Assembly: GCA_903899885.1 (NCBI GenBank)
Contig: CAIULK010000056.1
Location: 1-52,997 of the forward strand
DNA from: an uncultured Rhodospirillaceae bacterium
GTDB lineage: Bacteria > Pseudomonadota > Alphaproteobacteria > Rhodospirillales > Magnetospirillaceae
Reading direction: 5' to 3'
Length of the DNA: 52,997 nt
Positions 36,363 through 45,330 of the stretch are shown here, piece after piece. Positions within the stretch are counted from its first letter, which is position 1; every line of letters starts with the position of its first letter. The position numbers were made by a program, and so were the translations under genes. The notes beneath the pieces were generated by a model. It ran no database searches, was not told the DNA's origin, and saw only the letters and a list, made by a program, of their open reading frames with translations.

Positions 36363-37687
36363 CCACGCCCGAGAATTGGCTGGCCGCGCACGCCGAACGC
36401 CGCCCAAGCGCCCCGGCCCTGATTCAGGACGAACGCCGGATCAGCTTCGCCGACTTGGCGCGGCGCGTCGATGCCGCGATCCTGCCATCGCCGGGTCCGT
36501 TGGGCTGGCTTGGCCGCGACCCGGTGGCCGGGTTCACCGCGATGCTGGCCGCCGCCCAGGCCGGGGCGGCCTTTTTTCCGGTCGATCCCGGCTTGCCGCC
36601 GGTCCAGATCGCACGGCGTTTTGCCCCCGCCGGGGTCAAAACGACGATCAGCGAGGGAACGTGGCCGGTGGCGGGGCCGCGCCTCCCCGCCTTGCCCTTG
36701 GACGCCGTTCGCCTGATCATCGCCACCAGCGGCACCACGGGAACACCGAAGGCGGTGCAATTGACCGGGCGCAATCTGGCCGAGGCGGTCGCCGCCGCGA
36801 AAACCCGTATTCCGTTGGCGCCGGGCGATGTCTGGCTCGATTGCTTGCCGTTTCACACCATCGGCGGCCTGTCGATTCTGTTGCGCTGCCTGGAGGCCGG
36901 GGCGAGCGCCCTGATCCACACCGGGTTCGACGCCCAGGCGGTGGCCGGGGACCTGGCCGGGGGGCGGGTCAGCCATGTATCGCTGGTGCCCGCCATGCTG
37001 TCGCTTTTGCTGGAGCAGGGAGTTCGTCCCTCGCCTCGCCTGCGTCATGTCTTGGTCGGCGGGGCCGCCGCCTCGCCCGCGCTGATCGAACGCGCCGTGG
37101 CGGCCGGATGGCCGGTCTGTCTGACCTATGGGATGAGCGAGACCGCCTCGCAGATCGCCACCGCCTGCGGCGGCGGCGTTGCGCCGGGTCTGGCCGGGCA
37201 TCCGTTGCCGGGGATCGAGGCGCGCATTGCCGACGACGGCCGGATCGCCTTGCGCGGGTCGATGGTGATGGCGGGCTATGCCAATCCGCAAGGCCGCCCA
37301 GGCGACGGGCTGGACGCCGAGGGTTGGTTCGCAACCTCGGACCTTGGACGCCTGGACGAACACGGGCGGCTGTGGATCATCGGCCGGGCCGACGACACGC
37401 TGATTTCCGGCGGACGAACCATTCACCCGGCTGAAATCGAATCCCTGGTTCTGGGCTGTCCCGGCGTGCGCGCCGTCGCGATCGGCGGCCGAAGCGACCC
37501 GGTGTGGGGCGACCGCCTGACCGCGCTTGTGGCCGGCGAGACGACGCCGGAGGCGTTCTTGTCTTGGTGCCGCGACCACCTGCCCTCGGCGCTGCGCCCA
37601 CGCGGCGCGATACTGGTCACGGACCTGCCGTTGACCGGCGCCGGAAAGCTCGACCGCCGCCGGGTGCGGGATTTGGTCAACGGGTAA
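36359..37687 (+). CDS. menE: o-Succinylbenzoate-CoA ligase
   Basis: 442 residues, an ANL-superfamily adenylate-forming enzyme. Activates o-succinylbenzoate with ATP and CoA for MenB. The P-loop IIATSGTTGTPKAVQL, LPFHTIGGLSILLRCLEAGA, LTYGMSETASQIAT and the C-terminal GRADDTLISGGRTIHPAEIE with late Lys in LTGAGKLDRRRV are present. The start is GTG 36359, coupled to menG. Context with MenB, MenD and MenF nine bases downstream on the other strand fixes the substrate. The N terminus is shorter than in many MenE proteins. Confidence 0.9.
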   Translation: MTTPENWLAAHAERRPSAPALIQDERRISFADLARRVDAAILPSPGPLGWLGRDPVAGFTAMLAAAQAGAAFFPVDPGLPPVQIARRFAPAGVKTTISEGTWPVAGPRLPALPLDAVRLIIATSGTTGTPKAVQLTGRNLAEAVAAAKTRIPLAPGDVWLDCLPFHTIGGLSILLRCLEAGASALIHTGFDAQAVAGDLAGGRVSHVSLVPAMLSLLLEQGVRPSPRLRHVLVGGAAASPALIERAVAAGWPVCLTYGMSETASQIATACGGGVAPGLAGHPLPGIEARIADDGRIALRGSMVMAGYANPQGRPGDGLDAEGWFATSDLGRLDEHGRLWIIGRADDTLISGGRTIHPAEIESLVLGCPGVRAVAIGGRSDPVWGDRLTALVAGETTPEAFLSWCRDHLPSALRPRGAILVTDLPLTGAGKLDRRRVRDLVNG

Positions 37688-37696
37688 CCCAAGAAT

Positions 37697-38518
37697 TCAT
37701 GGGCGGCGTCCGAAACGGGTGAAATCGGGGGGACGCTTTTCGATGAAGGCATTGCGGCCCTCTTGCGCTTCCTCGGTGGTGTAGAACAGCGCGGTGGCGT
37801 TGCCCGCCAATTCTTGGATTCCGGCCAAACCGTCGCTGTCGGCGTTGAAGGCGGCTTTCAGCACGCGCAGCGCGGTCGGCGACAGGCTCAGCATGCGTTC
37901 GCACCACTCCACCGTTTCGGCTTCCAGCCGGTCCAGCGGCACCACGGTGTTGACCCACCCCATTTCCAACGCCTGGGCGGCGGTATACTGGCGGCAGAGG
38001 AACCAAACCTCCTTGGCCTTTTTCAGGCCGATGGTGCGGGCCAACACGCCCGCCCCGAATCCGGCGTCGAAACTGCCGACCATCGGCCCGGTCTGGCCGA
38101 ACACCGCGTTATCGGCAGCGATCGTCAGGTCGCACAGCAATTGCAGCACGTTGCCGCCGCCGATCGCCCATCCGGCGACCATCGCCACCACCGGCTTGGG
38201 GCAGGTGCGGATTTCACGCTGCAAATCCAGGGCGTTGAGGTGGCAGACTCCGCTTTCGTCGCGGTAGCCGTCGGTGCCGCGCACCTTCTGGTCGCCGCCG
38301 GAACAAAAGGCCTTGCCGCCCATCCCGGTCAGGATCACCACCCCAACCGCCGGGTCCAGGCGGGCATGGCGCAGGGCCCGCATGATCTCCTCCAAGGTTT
38401 CCGGGCGGAAGGCATTGTGAACCTCGGGCCGGTTGATGGCGATCCGGGCGATTCCGCCCGCATGGCCGTACACGATGTCGGTGAAGGTGAAAGCGGAACA
38501 CGGGGTCCACTGGATCAT
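37697..38518 (-). CDS. menB: 1,4-Dihydroxy-2-naphthoyl-CoA synthase
   Basis: 273 residues of the crotonase fold. Ring closure of o-succinylbenzoyl-CoA in menaquinone synthesis. MenB-specific features: [23 protein letters not shown] split in two halves, [52 protein letters not shown] and the C-terminal [17 protein letters not shown]. Its ATG overlaps the menD stop by one base (TGATG). It is the last gene of the long nos-men run. Confidence 0.95.
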   Translation of the reverse strand: MIQWTPCSAFTFTDIVYGHAGGIARIAINRPEVHNAFRPETLEEIMRALRHARLDPAVGVVILTGMGGKAFCSGGDQKVRGTDGYRDESGVCHLNALDLQREIRTCPKPVVAMVAGWAIGGGNVLQLLCDLTIAADNAVFGQTGPMVGSFDAGFGAGVLARTIGLKKAKEVWFLCRQYTAAQALEMGWVNTVVPLDRLEAETVEWCERMLSLSPTALRVLKAAFNADSDGLAGIQELAGNATALFYTTEEAQEGRNAFIEKRPPDFTRFGRRP

Positions 38519-40158
38519 CACGGGCACTCCTTTCGCCAAAAATTCCACACGGCCCGATAACGGGCGAGGCTGTCGGCGGCGTCGAGCGGGATCACCAAAA
38601 TCCGGGTTCCCTTGGCGGCCAGGGCCTGGGCCACCGCCGCCTCGACGTGGTCGGGAGACACCACGGCGAACGGGATGCCCCACACGGCGGCGGCGGCGGC
38701 CAGATCGGCGCCTTGGGGGGTGCGCCAACCAATCTCGAACTCGGGCAGACCGGCTTGCGGCAGATGGCCGAAGATCGCCCCGCCGCCGTTATCAAGCACG
38801 CACAGCACCGCGTCGGGTCCACGCGCCGCCAACCCGCCCAAATCGTGCAGGAAGGTCAGGTCGCCGATCACGCCGATGGTGCCGGAAAACCGCCCCGACG
38901 CCGCCATCCCCAGACAGGTCGAGACCGCGCCATCGATGCCACTGACGCCCCGGTTGGCGGCGACGGTCAGGGATTTGGCGGACAGGCCGGAAAAAGCGTC
39001 GAGGTCGCGGATCGCCATCGAATTTCCGGAAAACAGCAAACCGTTCTCGGGCAAGGCGGCCAGCAGGCCTCGGATCACCACGGCTTCGGGCGGCAGGGCA
39101 GGCCCCGGCGGACGGACCGATGTCCAACCGGCGCACCAGCCGGGGGCGGCCGCAACCCGGACCGCATCCGCCAGACCGGCGGCGAAACCGCCCGCCTCGG
39201 CCCGGAACACGTGGGTCGCGCGGCGCACCGGATCGGGCCAATCGCCCGCCTCGGCCACCACCAGCTGTTCGCCGGTGAAGTGCCCCAGCGCCTCGCCCAC
39301 CGGACGCGACACCGGAAAGGCGCCGAAGCGCAGCACCCAGTCGGCCTCGGCCAAGCCGCGTCCGCGAAAAACCAGGTCGCCATCGGCGACCACCCGCGAC
39401 CGGTCGTGCGGCCCGAAGCGTAGCCCGCTTAAAGGATCGGCGATTACCGGCACGTCCAGGGCCGCCGCCAGTTGGGCAATGGGCACGGCGGGAACCGGCG
39501 AGGCGCCGCAGACGATGATCCCCTTGCCGCCCTCCAACCGGCGGGCCACCTCCGCGATTTCGGCGGGCTCCAGGCGAAGACGGCCCGCGCGGACGCGAAC
39601 CAATGCGGTTTGAGGGGGCGCGATGTCGTCTTGTGGCACCAGTGGTTCTGGAAGCGGCAGATTGATCTGAACCGGCCCGGCGGGCGGACCCGCCGCTTGT
39701 TCCATCGCGCGCGCCGCCAGCGAATCCAGCCAGGACGACGACGCCGTGGGCGGCGGCAGCGCGTGCAGGGCGCGCAGATGGGGACCGAACATGCCGATTT
39801 GCGCGGTGGTCTGGTTGGCGCCGCAGCCCAGATGCTCGGGCGGGCGATCGGCCGACAGCAGAATCAACGGCACCGCCGCCCGGGCGGCCTCGACCACCGC
39901 CGGATGCCAATTGGCGATGGCGGACCCCGAGGTGGCGACCAGGATCACCGCCCGGTCCGAGGCCTTGGCCAGCCCCAGGGCATAAAAGGCGGCACCGCGT
40001 TCGTCGAGCAGCACCCGAGTGATCAGTTCGGGGTGCCGCAGGCAGGCCAAGGCCAAGGGGGTCGAACGCGCCCCCGGCGAGATCACCGCATGCGCCGCGC
40101 CAGCCGCCGCCAACCCGCCGATCAGACGGGACGCCCATTGAAAATTAAGGTCGGACAA
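38518..40158 (-). CDS. menD: 2-Succinyl-5-enolpyruvyl-6-hydroxy-3-cyclohexene-1-carboxylate synthase
   Basis: 546 residues, thiamine-diphosphate enzyme joining isochorismate and 2-oxoglutarate. N-terminal [17 protein letters not shown] and [17 protein letters not shown] (catalytic Glu), [12 protein letters not shown], and the C-terminal cofactor region [13 protein letters not shown] with [15 protein letters not shown] are diagnostic. The start is TTG 40158, three bases after the menF stop; GGAGG lies 11 bases upstream within menF. No ATG is nearer to the conserved start. Confidence 0.95.
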   Translation of the reverse strand: MSDLNFQWASRLIGGLAAAGAAHAVISPGARSTPLALACLRHPELITRVLLDERGAAFYALGLAKASDRAVILVATSGSAIANWHPAVVEAARAAVPLILLSADRPPEHLGCGANQTTAQIGMFGPHLRALHALPPPTASSSWLDSLAARAMEQAAGPPAGPVQINLPLPEPLVPQDDIAPPQTALVRVRAGRLRLEPAEIAEVARRLEGGKGIIVCGASPVPAVPIAQLAAALDVPVIADPLSGLRFGPHDRSRVVADGDLVFRGRGLAEADWVLRFGAFPVSRPVGEALGHFTGEQLVVAEAGDWPDPVRRATHVFRAEAGGFAAGLADAVRVAAAPGWCAGWTSVRPPGPALPPEAVVIRGLLAALPENGLLFSGNSMAIRDLDAFSGLSAKSLTVAANRGVSGIDGAVSTCLGMAASGRFSGTIGVIGDLTFLHDLGGLAARGPDAVLCVLDNGGGAIFGHLPQAGLPEFEIGWRTPQGADLAAAAAVWGIPFAVVSPDHVEAAVAQALAAKGTRILVIPLDAADSLARYRAVWNFWRKECP

Positions 40159-40161
40159 GGC

Positions 40162-41454
40162 TTAAAGCGCCTCCAGCAGCACCCGCAGTTTCAGTTCCGT
40201 CTCGGCCAGTTCGTCGTTGGGCCTCGACCCCGGAACAATACCCGCTCCCGCCGACAAATGCGCTTGATGTCCGTCAATCACCGCGCAGCGCAACACCACG
40301 GCCAGATCGCCGTCGCCGTCGCGGTCGATCCACCCCATCCAGCCGCCGTACCAGCCGAAGCGATCCTCGCCGATCTCGGCCAGAACCCGTTTGGCGGCGG
40401 CTTGCGGGAAACCGGCCACCGCCGGGGTGGGATGCAGGCGGCGGGCGGCGTCCAGCAGCCCGACACCGGGACGCAGACGCCCGCGAATCGGCGTCCACAG
40501 ATGTTGCAGGGAGCCCAGGGCCATCCGCCTGGGCTGGGCCGGCACATCGAGATCGTCGCACAAGCGGCCGAGAACACGCCCGATTTCGTCCACCACCAAG
40601 CGGTGTTCGTGGCGTTCCTTGACGTCTTGCATCAGGTGGCGGCCCAGGAAGGGGTTGGACTCGTCGAAGGCGGCGGTTCCGGCCAGCGCCCAGCTTTCAA
40701 CGAAGCGCCCGGCCACCGAAACCAGCCGTTCCGGGCTGGCCGCCACCAGTGTCTTGCCCCCCAGCTTGGCGGCCAAGATCGCGCAGGCCGGGTAACGCCC
40801 CGCCAGACGGCTGAGTACCCGGGCGGGATCGAAGGCACGGTCACCCTCCACCGTGATCCGGCGCGACAGCACCGCCTTGGCCAGATGGCCCTCGCCGATC
40901 GCCGTCACCGTGCGGGCGACGCGGTCCTTGAACAGCTCCGGCGGCGGGGTTTCGACGGTCCGCACCGGCCGCGCGGCCGGGATTTCATCCTGGTCGGCCG
41001 CCGCCGCCGCCGCGTCCAGCCACAAGCTCCGGACGGTTTCGGGCGATTCGTCGCCGCAATGGCTGAACACCAGGGTCGTGCGCCCGCCCCGGCGCACGCG
41101 CAACAGGCGGGGAACATGCAACAAGGCGGGTGGGAACCCGGCGGCATCGGTGCCGCCGAAACCGTGGCCGATGAAGGCCAGCGGCCGCACGCCGCTGTTA
41201 TCCGGGTCGTCGTGCCGCCAGGACAAACGGGCGAAGGCGGCAGCCAATCCGGCGGTGTCCTTGGCCTCGGCCTCGAACGCGGTGCCAGTGCCGGTCAGAG
41301 CGACCCCCTCGGACGGCCGCAACCAGGTCCAACCGCTCGCGATGGCCGGAAACGATTCGGGGACCGGCACCGACAGGCTGAACAAACCGCCGGTCGCGGT
41401 TACCCGTATCCGTTCACCCAGATCGAAGCGCCGTTCCGCCGGAACCGGGGTCAG
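40162..41454 (-). CDS. menF: Isochorismate synthase
   Basis: About 430 residues of the chorismate-binding family; converts chorismate to isochorismate, the entry to menaquinone. Core motifs: AVLSRRITVEGDRAFDP, FVAASPERL-like TLVAASPERLVSVAG, LAGTAAFDESNPFLG, DVKERHEHRLVVDEI, HLWTPIRGRLRPGVGLLD, LHPTPAVAGFPQ and GWMGWIDRDGDGDLAV. No ATG, GTG or TTG exists near the expected N terminus. CTG 41454 overlaps the nosY stop (CTGA) and has AAGGGGG seven bases upstream, so it is the likely start; the end of the N terminus is therefore less sure than the rest. Confidence 0.88.
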   Translation of the reverse strand: MTPVPAERRFDLGERIRVTATGGLFSLSVPVPESFPAIASGWTWLRPSEGVALTGTGTAFEAEAKDTAGLAAAFARLSWRHDDPDNSGVRPLAFIGHGFGGTDAAGFPPALLHVPRLLRVRRGGRTTLVFSHCGDESPETVRSLWLDAAAAAADQDEIPAARPVRTVETPPPELFKDRVARTVTAIGEGHLAKAVLSRRITVEGDRAFDPARVLSRLAGRYPACAILAAKLGGKTLVAASPERLVSVAGRFVESWALAGTAAFDESNPFLGRHLMQDVKERHEHRLVVDEIGRVLGRLCDDLDVPAQPRRMALGSLQHLWTPIRGRLRPGVGLLDAARRLHPTPAVAGFPQAAAKRVLAEIGEDRFGWYGGWMGWIDRDGDGDLAVVLRCAVIDGHQAHLSAGAGIVPGSRPNDELAETELKLRVLLEAL

Positions 41455-42278
41455 AGCAGATCCCCCTTGCGGAAGCGGCGATAGCCGACCCAGGCCGCCA
41501 CCCCGCCCAACGCCGCCGGATAGACCATCGCCCAGACCAGGAAGCCGACGGTGCCAAAACTGTCGAGAACCAGAAAGGCCGCCGGTCCCAGCAACACCAA
41601 TTGCGGATCGAACAGCACCAGGGCGGCAACCCGGAACACCTGAAGCGGATTGACCAGGGCGATGCCGATCACCGCCTCGGGCGGCACTTGTTCTTGAATC
41701 AGCACGCCCAGCAAGATCAGGTCCAAGAACAGCAGCAGCACCAGCCAGATCAAAAAGGCCGCCGCCTGCGCGATGTCGGGCGAACGCGCCAGCACCGAAA
41801 TCAGGAACCCCAGACCCAGGAAACATAGGCACAGCGCCATCAACAAACCGGTATAGACCGCGAACAGGCCCCACCGCACATCCAGCCCGCGCACCAAGCC
41901 CCAGACGACCGCAACACTCATCGCCACGAACACCGGCACGAAGACCACCGCGAAGCGCCCGGCCAGTTTGCCCCAATACCAAGCCCGCAAGGGCACCGGC
42001 AGCGACAGCATGTATTCGAACACCCCCGCCTCGCGGTCGCCCGATACCGAACGGACGGTGGTGATCAAGATGAACACCGGCAGGATCGCCATCGACAGCT
42101 GGATATAGGTGACCAACAGGCGCGACAGGCCGGTGAAGCCCATCACCCGGCTTTCGGTCAGGCCCGACACCATCAACAGGGAGACGATCGCCCCGAACAC
42201 CAGACAGAACAGCAAGAACCAGCGCGAGCGCAGCGATTCCTGAATATCAAGCCGGGCGGTGAGAATCATCGGATTCAT
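41451..42278 (-). CDS. nosY: NosY, ABC permease of the Nos copper/sulfur maturation system
   Basis: 275 residues with six hydrophobic helices: RWFLLFCLVFGAIVSLLMV, VTYIQLSMAILPVFILI, FVPVFVAMSVAVVWGLV, VYTGLLMALCLCFLGLGF, AFLIWLVLLLFLDLILL and a C-terminal pair. SVSGDREAGVFEYMLSLPV is the typical cytoplasmic loop of NosY. Works with NosF and NosD in CuZ assembly of NosZ. ATG 42278 overlaps the nosL stop (ATGA). Confidence 0.92.
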   Translation of the reverse strand: MNPMILTARLDIQESLRSRWFLLFCLVFGAIVSLLMVSGLTESRVMGFTGLSRLLVTYIQLSMAILPVFILITTVRSVSGDREAGVFEYMLSLPVPLRAWYWGKLAGRFAVVFVPVFVAMSVAVVWGLVRGLDVRWGLFAVYTGLLMALCLCFLGLGFLISVLARSPDIAQAAAFLIWLVLLLFLDLILLGVLIQEQVPPEAVIGIALVNPLQVFRVAALVLFDPQLVLLGPAAFLVLDSFGTVGFLVWAMVYPAALGGVAAWVGYRRFRKGDLL

Positions 42279-42727
42279 GGATGCGCTCCCCCCGGCGTGC
42301 ATTGCGAGGTGACCCCGCGCTCCAAAACCTTGGCCCGCATCGCCGCGAAATCGGCCGCCCCCTCGGCGCGTTCGGGAACGGCGGCCCAGCCGTAATCCAT
42401 CGGACTTTCGCCGGGAATATAAAAGGCGGCGCGCGCGTCCAGCCAATGCACGCCGTCTTGGCTGTTCATCACCCAGAATTCGCGCGGATCCTCTGGGCTC
42501 CAGTGGCTTTTCTTGTCCAGCCATTGGATGGCGTCGCCGATATCGTCGAACTTGACGATCTGGTTCTTCGGCCCGCCCCGGATTTCGGCGGCGTAGTGGG
42601 GATCGGAAATGATCATCCCGCACATCGTGCAGACCTCGCGGCCGTATTGGACCGGCACCGGGCCTTTTTCGTCGTGACAGGCGCCAAGCAGCGCGGCCAG
42701 CGCCAGAAGGATGAAACGGAACCGCAT
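42275..42727 (-). CDS. nosL: NosL, copper-binding lipoprotein
   Basis: 150 residues. Lipobox LLGAC with acylated Cys17. Cu(I)-binding CTMCGMIISD (Cys33, Cys36, Met38), followed by the family phrases HYAAEIRGGPKNQIVKFDDIGDA in two parts and MNSQDGVHWLDARAAFYI. Delivers copper to apo-NosZ in the periplasm. One-base overlap with the nosF stop (TGATG) and 4-base overlap with nosY. Confidence 0.94.
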   Translation of the reverse strand: MRFRFILLALAALLGACHDEKGPVPVQYGREVCTMCGMIISDPHYAAEIRGGPKNQIVKFDDIGDAIQWLDKKSHWSPEDPREFWVMNSQDGVHWLDARAAFYIPGESPMDYGWAAVPERAEGAADFAAMRAKVLERGVTSQCTPGGAHP

Positions 42728-43578
42728 CACGTCTCCCCCCCGTCCAGATGGAGGCCGTTGATCAAACCGGCATAACGCGAAACCATGCACAGGAAGCGCA
42801 ACCGGTCGGGCCCCGCCACCCGGCCACGCCAGACCAGCGCGTCGGCGGCGGCGAAGCCCCACTCATCCATCATCTTGGCGAAGGCGGGCTCGTGACGGCC
42901 CACCGTCAATTCGGCGGCAAGGAACCCGGTCATCTCCAGATGATCCTCGACCCGATCGTCGAGCACCACTTGGCCTTGGTCCAACTCGATCACCCGGTTG
43001 ACCAGCGAGGCCACCTCGTCCAGCCGGTGGCTGGAAATGATCATCGCGGTCTGGTCGCGTTCGGCCAGCAGGGCGAACAGCGCGTGCCGCGCCTCGACAT
43101 CCAGATTGGCGGCGGGTTCATCCAGGATCAGCACCTCGGTGTCGCGGCCCAGGGCGATGGCGATCAGCAGCTTTTGTTTCTGGCCGCCCGACAATTTGAC
43201 GAAGGGCCGCGCCGCCACCTCGCCCCACGCCAGCCCCAACCGCGCGGCCACTTGCCGGACCCGCATGGGATCGGCGCCGCTGACCCCGCTGGCATAGCGC
43301 ACCAGTTCGGCCACCGGCATCGCCAAGGGCGGCGGCAATTGCGGCACGAACCCGATTTTGTTCAGAACCAGGGCGCGGTCGATGCGGGGATCCCGCCCGG
43401 CCACCCGAACCTCGCCGGAATGGCCGTATTCCCCCAGCAGGCACCGGATCAGCGTGGTCTTGCCCGCGCCGTTCGACCCCACCAAGGCCACCCGGTCGCG
43501 CGCCGCGATGTGCAGCGACAGGTTCTTCAGAACCGGGGTGTCCCGGAAGGTCTTGCCGACATCGGTCAACCTAATCAT
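42727..43578 (-). CDS. nosF: NosF, ABC ATPase of the Nos maturation system
   Basis: 283 residues. Walker A GSNGAGKTTL, Q-loop GFVPQ, signature LSGGQKQKL, Walker B VLILDEPAANLD and switch His in ISSHRLDEV are all intact. The C-terminal ~70 residues (AELTVGRHEPAFAKMMDEWG) are accessory. Energises NosDFY. AAGGAG eight bases before ATG 43578 gives it an independent ribosome-binding site after the 76-base gap from nosH, which holds two hairpins. Confidence 0.92.
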   Translation of the reverse strand: MIRLTDVGKTFRDTPVLKNLSLHIAARDRVALVGSNGAGKTTLIRCLLGEYGHSGEVRVAGRDPRIDRALVLNKIGFVPQLPPPLAMPVAELVRYASGVSGADPMRVRQVAARLGLAWGEVAARPFVKLSGGQKQKLLIAIALGRDTEVLILDEPAANLDVEARHALFALLAERDQTAMIISSHRLDEVASLVNRVIELDQGQVVLDDRVEDHLEMTGFLAAELTVGRHEPAFAKMMDEWGFAAADALVWRGRVAGPDRLRFLCMVSRYAGLINGLHLDGGET

Positions 43579-43611
43579 GCAAGCACTCCTTAGTTTTGTC
43601 CCTCGCCGGGC

Positions 43612-43652
43612 GCGGGCGTCCGCCCGCTTGGCCGCAGCCGCAATGGCGGCTG
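43612..43652 (-). repeat. Tandem hairpins in the nosH-nosF gap
   Basis: CAGCCGC (43635-43641) pairs with GCGGCTG (43646-43652) around AATG, and GCGGGCG (43612-43618) pairs with CGCCCGC (43621-43627). Two perfect 7-bp stems side by side in the only sizeable internal gap of the nos run apart from that after nosZ; possible mRNA-processing or stability element. Confidence 0.45.
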
Positions 43653-43654
43653 GG

Positions 43655-44623
43655 CTAAAGTAATTTGTCCAAGCCCTTGATCTCGAACCGCAAGGCCCTG
43701 CTCGGGCAGACCTCGACGCACATGCCGCAGCGGGTGCAGTCGGCCCCCACCGCGCGTTTGACGTCGCTGGCATAGCCCAACCGGGTCATCCCCAGCACAT
43801 GCGGCACCAGGCAGACCTTGCGGCATTTGCCCTCATGCAGGCACTTTTCCATGTCGTAGACGACGCGGACCGGCGAAAACGCCCCGACCACGCCATAGGT
43901 CAGCCCGATCGGGCAGATATAACGGCACCAGAAACGGCGGGAATAAACGATCTCGATCACCAGCAGGAACGCCACCCACAGCAGGGCCAGACTGGCGCCG
44001 TAGGTGAAAGCCCGCGACAGGATGCCGACCGGCGAAATCACCTCGAACACCGTATAGCCGGTGACGATCGCCAGCCCCGCGAAGACCAGCCACAAAACCG
44101 TGCGGGTTCCCCGGTGCAGCGCGTGATCGCCGACTATTTTCTTGGCGGCCAGTTTCAGATGGACCTGTTCGGCGATCTCGCTCAGCAGGTGATAGGGGCA
44201 GACCCAGGCGCAGAACGAGCGTCCGCCCAGCAGCAGCCAAAAAATCAGCACCGTGCCAGTACCGATCACCAGATTGATCACGACATGCTTGTAGGCCAAC
44301 ATCACCTGGAGCGCCGAATTTAGATCCGCCATGTGGAAGCCGACGAAACGCGACGCGGTCAGCGCGCCTTCGACCACCTGAATGTCGATGCGGTAGGACA
44401 GCACGAACAACAGATTGACGGCGATGATCGACACCCAGCGCCAGTTCCGCCAGAAATGGTTGGGCTTGTGATCCTTTTCCCCGGCGATGCACCGCCGCCG
44501 TTCAATGACCGCCTCGGGCGTGCGTTTGGCGGCCAGCATCCGGGTGGCTTCGGGCGTGCAGTGCGCCGGTTTATCCGGGGTGCGGCCCAGCATGACCGCG
44601 AAATCCTCGACCATGCGGTTCAT
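43655..44623 (-). CDS. nosH: NosH (NapH-like) polyferredoxin membrane quinol dehydrogenase subunit
   Basis: 322 residues with four to five membrane helices. Conserved membrane Cys motifs FCAWVCPY and WCRYICPIGL, then two cytoplasmic iron-sulfur sites: CLHEGKCRKVC and CTRCGMCVEVCP near the C terminus. With NosG it is expected to oxidise menaquinol and pass electrons to periplasmic cytochromes, replacing NosR, which is absent. ATG 44623 overlaps the nosG stop (ATGA). Confidence 0.88.
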   Translation of the reverse strand: MNRMVEDFAVMLGRTPDKPAHCTPEATRMLAAKRTPEAVIERRRCIAGEKDHKPNHFWRNWRWVSIIAVNLLFVLSYRIDIQVVEGALTASRFVGFHMADLNSALQVMLAYKHVVINLVIGTGTVLIFWLLLGGRSFCAWVCPYHLLSEIAEQVHLKLAAKKIVGDHALHRGTRTVLWLVFAGLAIVTGYTVFEVISPVGILSRAFTYGASLALLWVAFLLVIEIVYSRRFWCRYICPIGLTYGVVGAFSPVRVVYDMEKCLHEGKCRKVCLVPHVLGMTRLGYASDVKRAVGADCTRCGMCVEVCPSRALRFEIKGLDKLL

Positions 44624-45330
44624 GAGCGGGCCTCCCACGTTCCACGAATGTCGATGGTGATGGCGGGCGGTTCGGCGGGGCAGATCATTTCGCACATGCC
44701 GCAGCCGACGCAGGCCTTTTCGACCACCGGGGTGGCGCGGTGTTCGTCCAGCCGCTCTATCCGGATCGCCCCCGTGATCGGGCATTCGCGCACGCACAGA
44801 TCGCACAGATCCAGCTGATAGGGATGGTCGGCGATCGGGATCGGTTTCCAGCGATTGATTTCGGAATAGCGGTGAATGCCCGGAAACGCGGCACCCCGCG
44901 CTGGACCAGAAAAACCGCGCCCCTGGCGGGCAAGGCAGCCATCGGGGTTCGACAGCACGGCCACCCCCATCCGCACCTGTTCCTTTTTCGACAGATCGTG
45001 CGACAGGGCACCCGTGGGACAGGCCAGAACGCATTGCACGGCGTCGCAGGAAAAATCGCAGGCCTGGGTGCGCGCCTCGATATGGGGAACGCCCAAACCG
45101 AACCCGTCCCCGGCGTCGGCCAGCTTGATTGCCTTCACCGGACAGACCTGCACGCACTGGCCGCATTTGATGCAGGCGGCCAGGAATTCGTGTTCCTCCA
45201 GGGCGCCGGGCGGCCGCAGCCGCACGTAACTGCGCCGCACCACCGGCAGATACCCCGCCAGCGCGGCGTTGGTGACGGCGGCGCCGAACAGCAGCGACCG
45301 GATCAGGCGGCGGCGGTCTTGGTCGATCAT
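44620..45330 (-). CDS. nosG: NosG (NapG-like) periplasmic ferredoxin-type protein
   Basis: 236 residues. N-terminal DRRRLIRSLLFGAAV resembles a Tat signal. Four 4Fe-4S-type motifs: CIKCGQCVQVCP, CDFSCDAVQCVLACP, CDLCVRECP and CVGCGMCEMICP. Partner of NosH in quinol oxidation for N2O reduction. Its start and stop both overlap neighbours by 4 bases (nosD, nosH). Alone it cannot be told from NapG; the nos context decides. Confidence 0.88.
   Translation of the reverse strand: MIDQDRRRLIRSLLFGAAVTNAALAGYLPVVRRSYVRLRPPGALEEHEFLAACIKCGQCVQVCPVKAIKLADAGDGFGLGVPHIEARTQACDFSCDAVQCVLACPTGALSHDLSKKEQVRMGVAVLSNPDGCLARQGRGFSGPARGAAFPGIHRYSEINRWKPIPIADHPYQLDLCDLCVRECPITGAIRIERLDEHRATPVVEKACVGCGMCEMICPAEPPAITIDIRGTWEARS

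Noticed and set aside
39472-41484. 670-codon plus-strand open frame
   Set aside because: Antisense to menD and menF, which are both clearly real; no recognisable domain in the frame.
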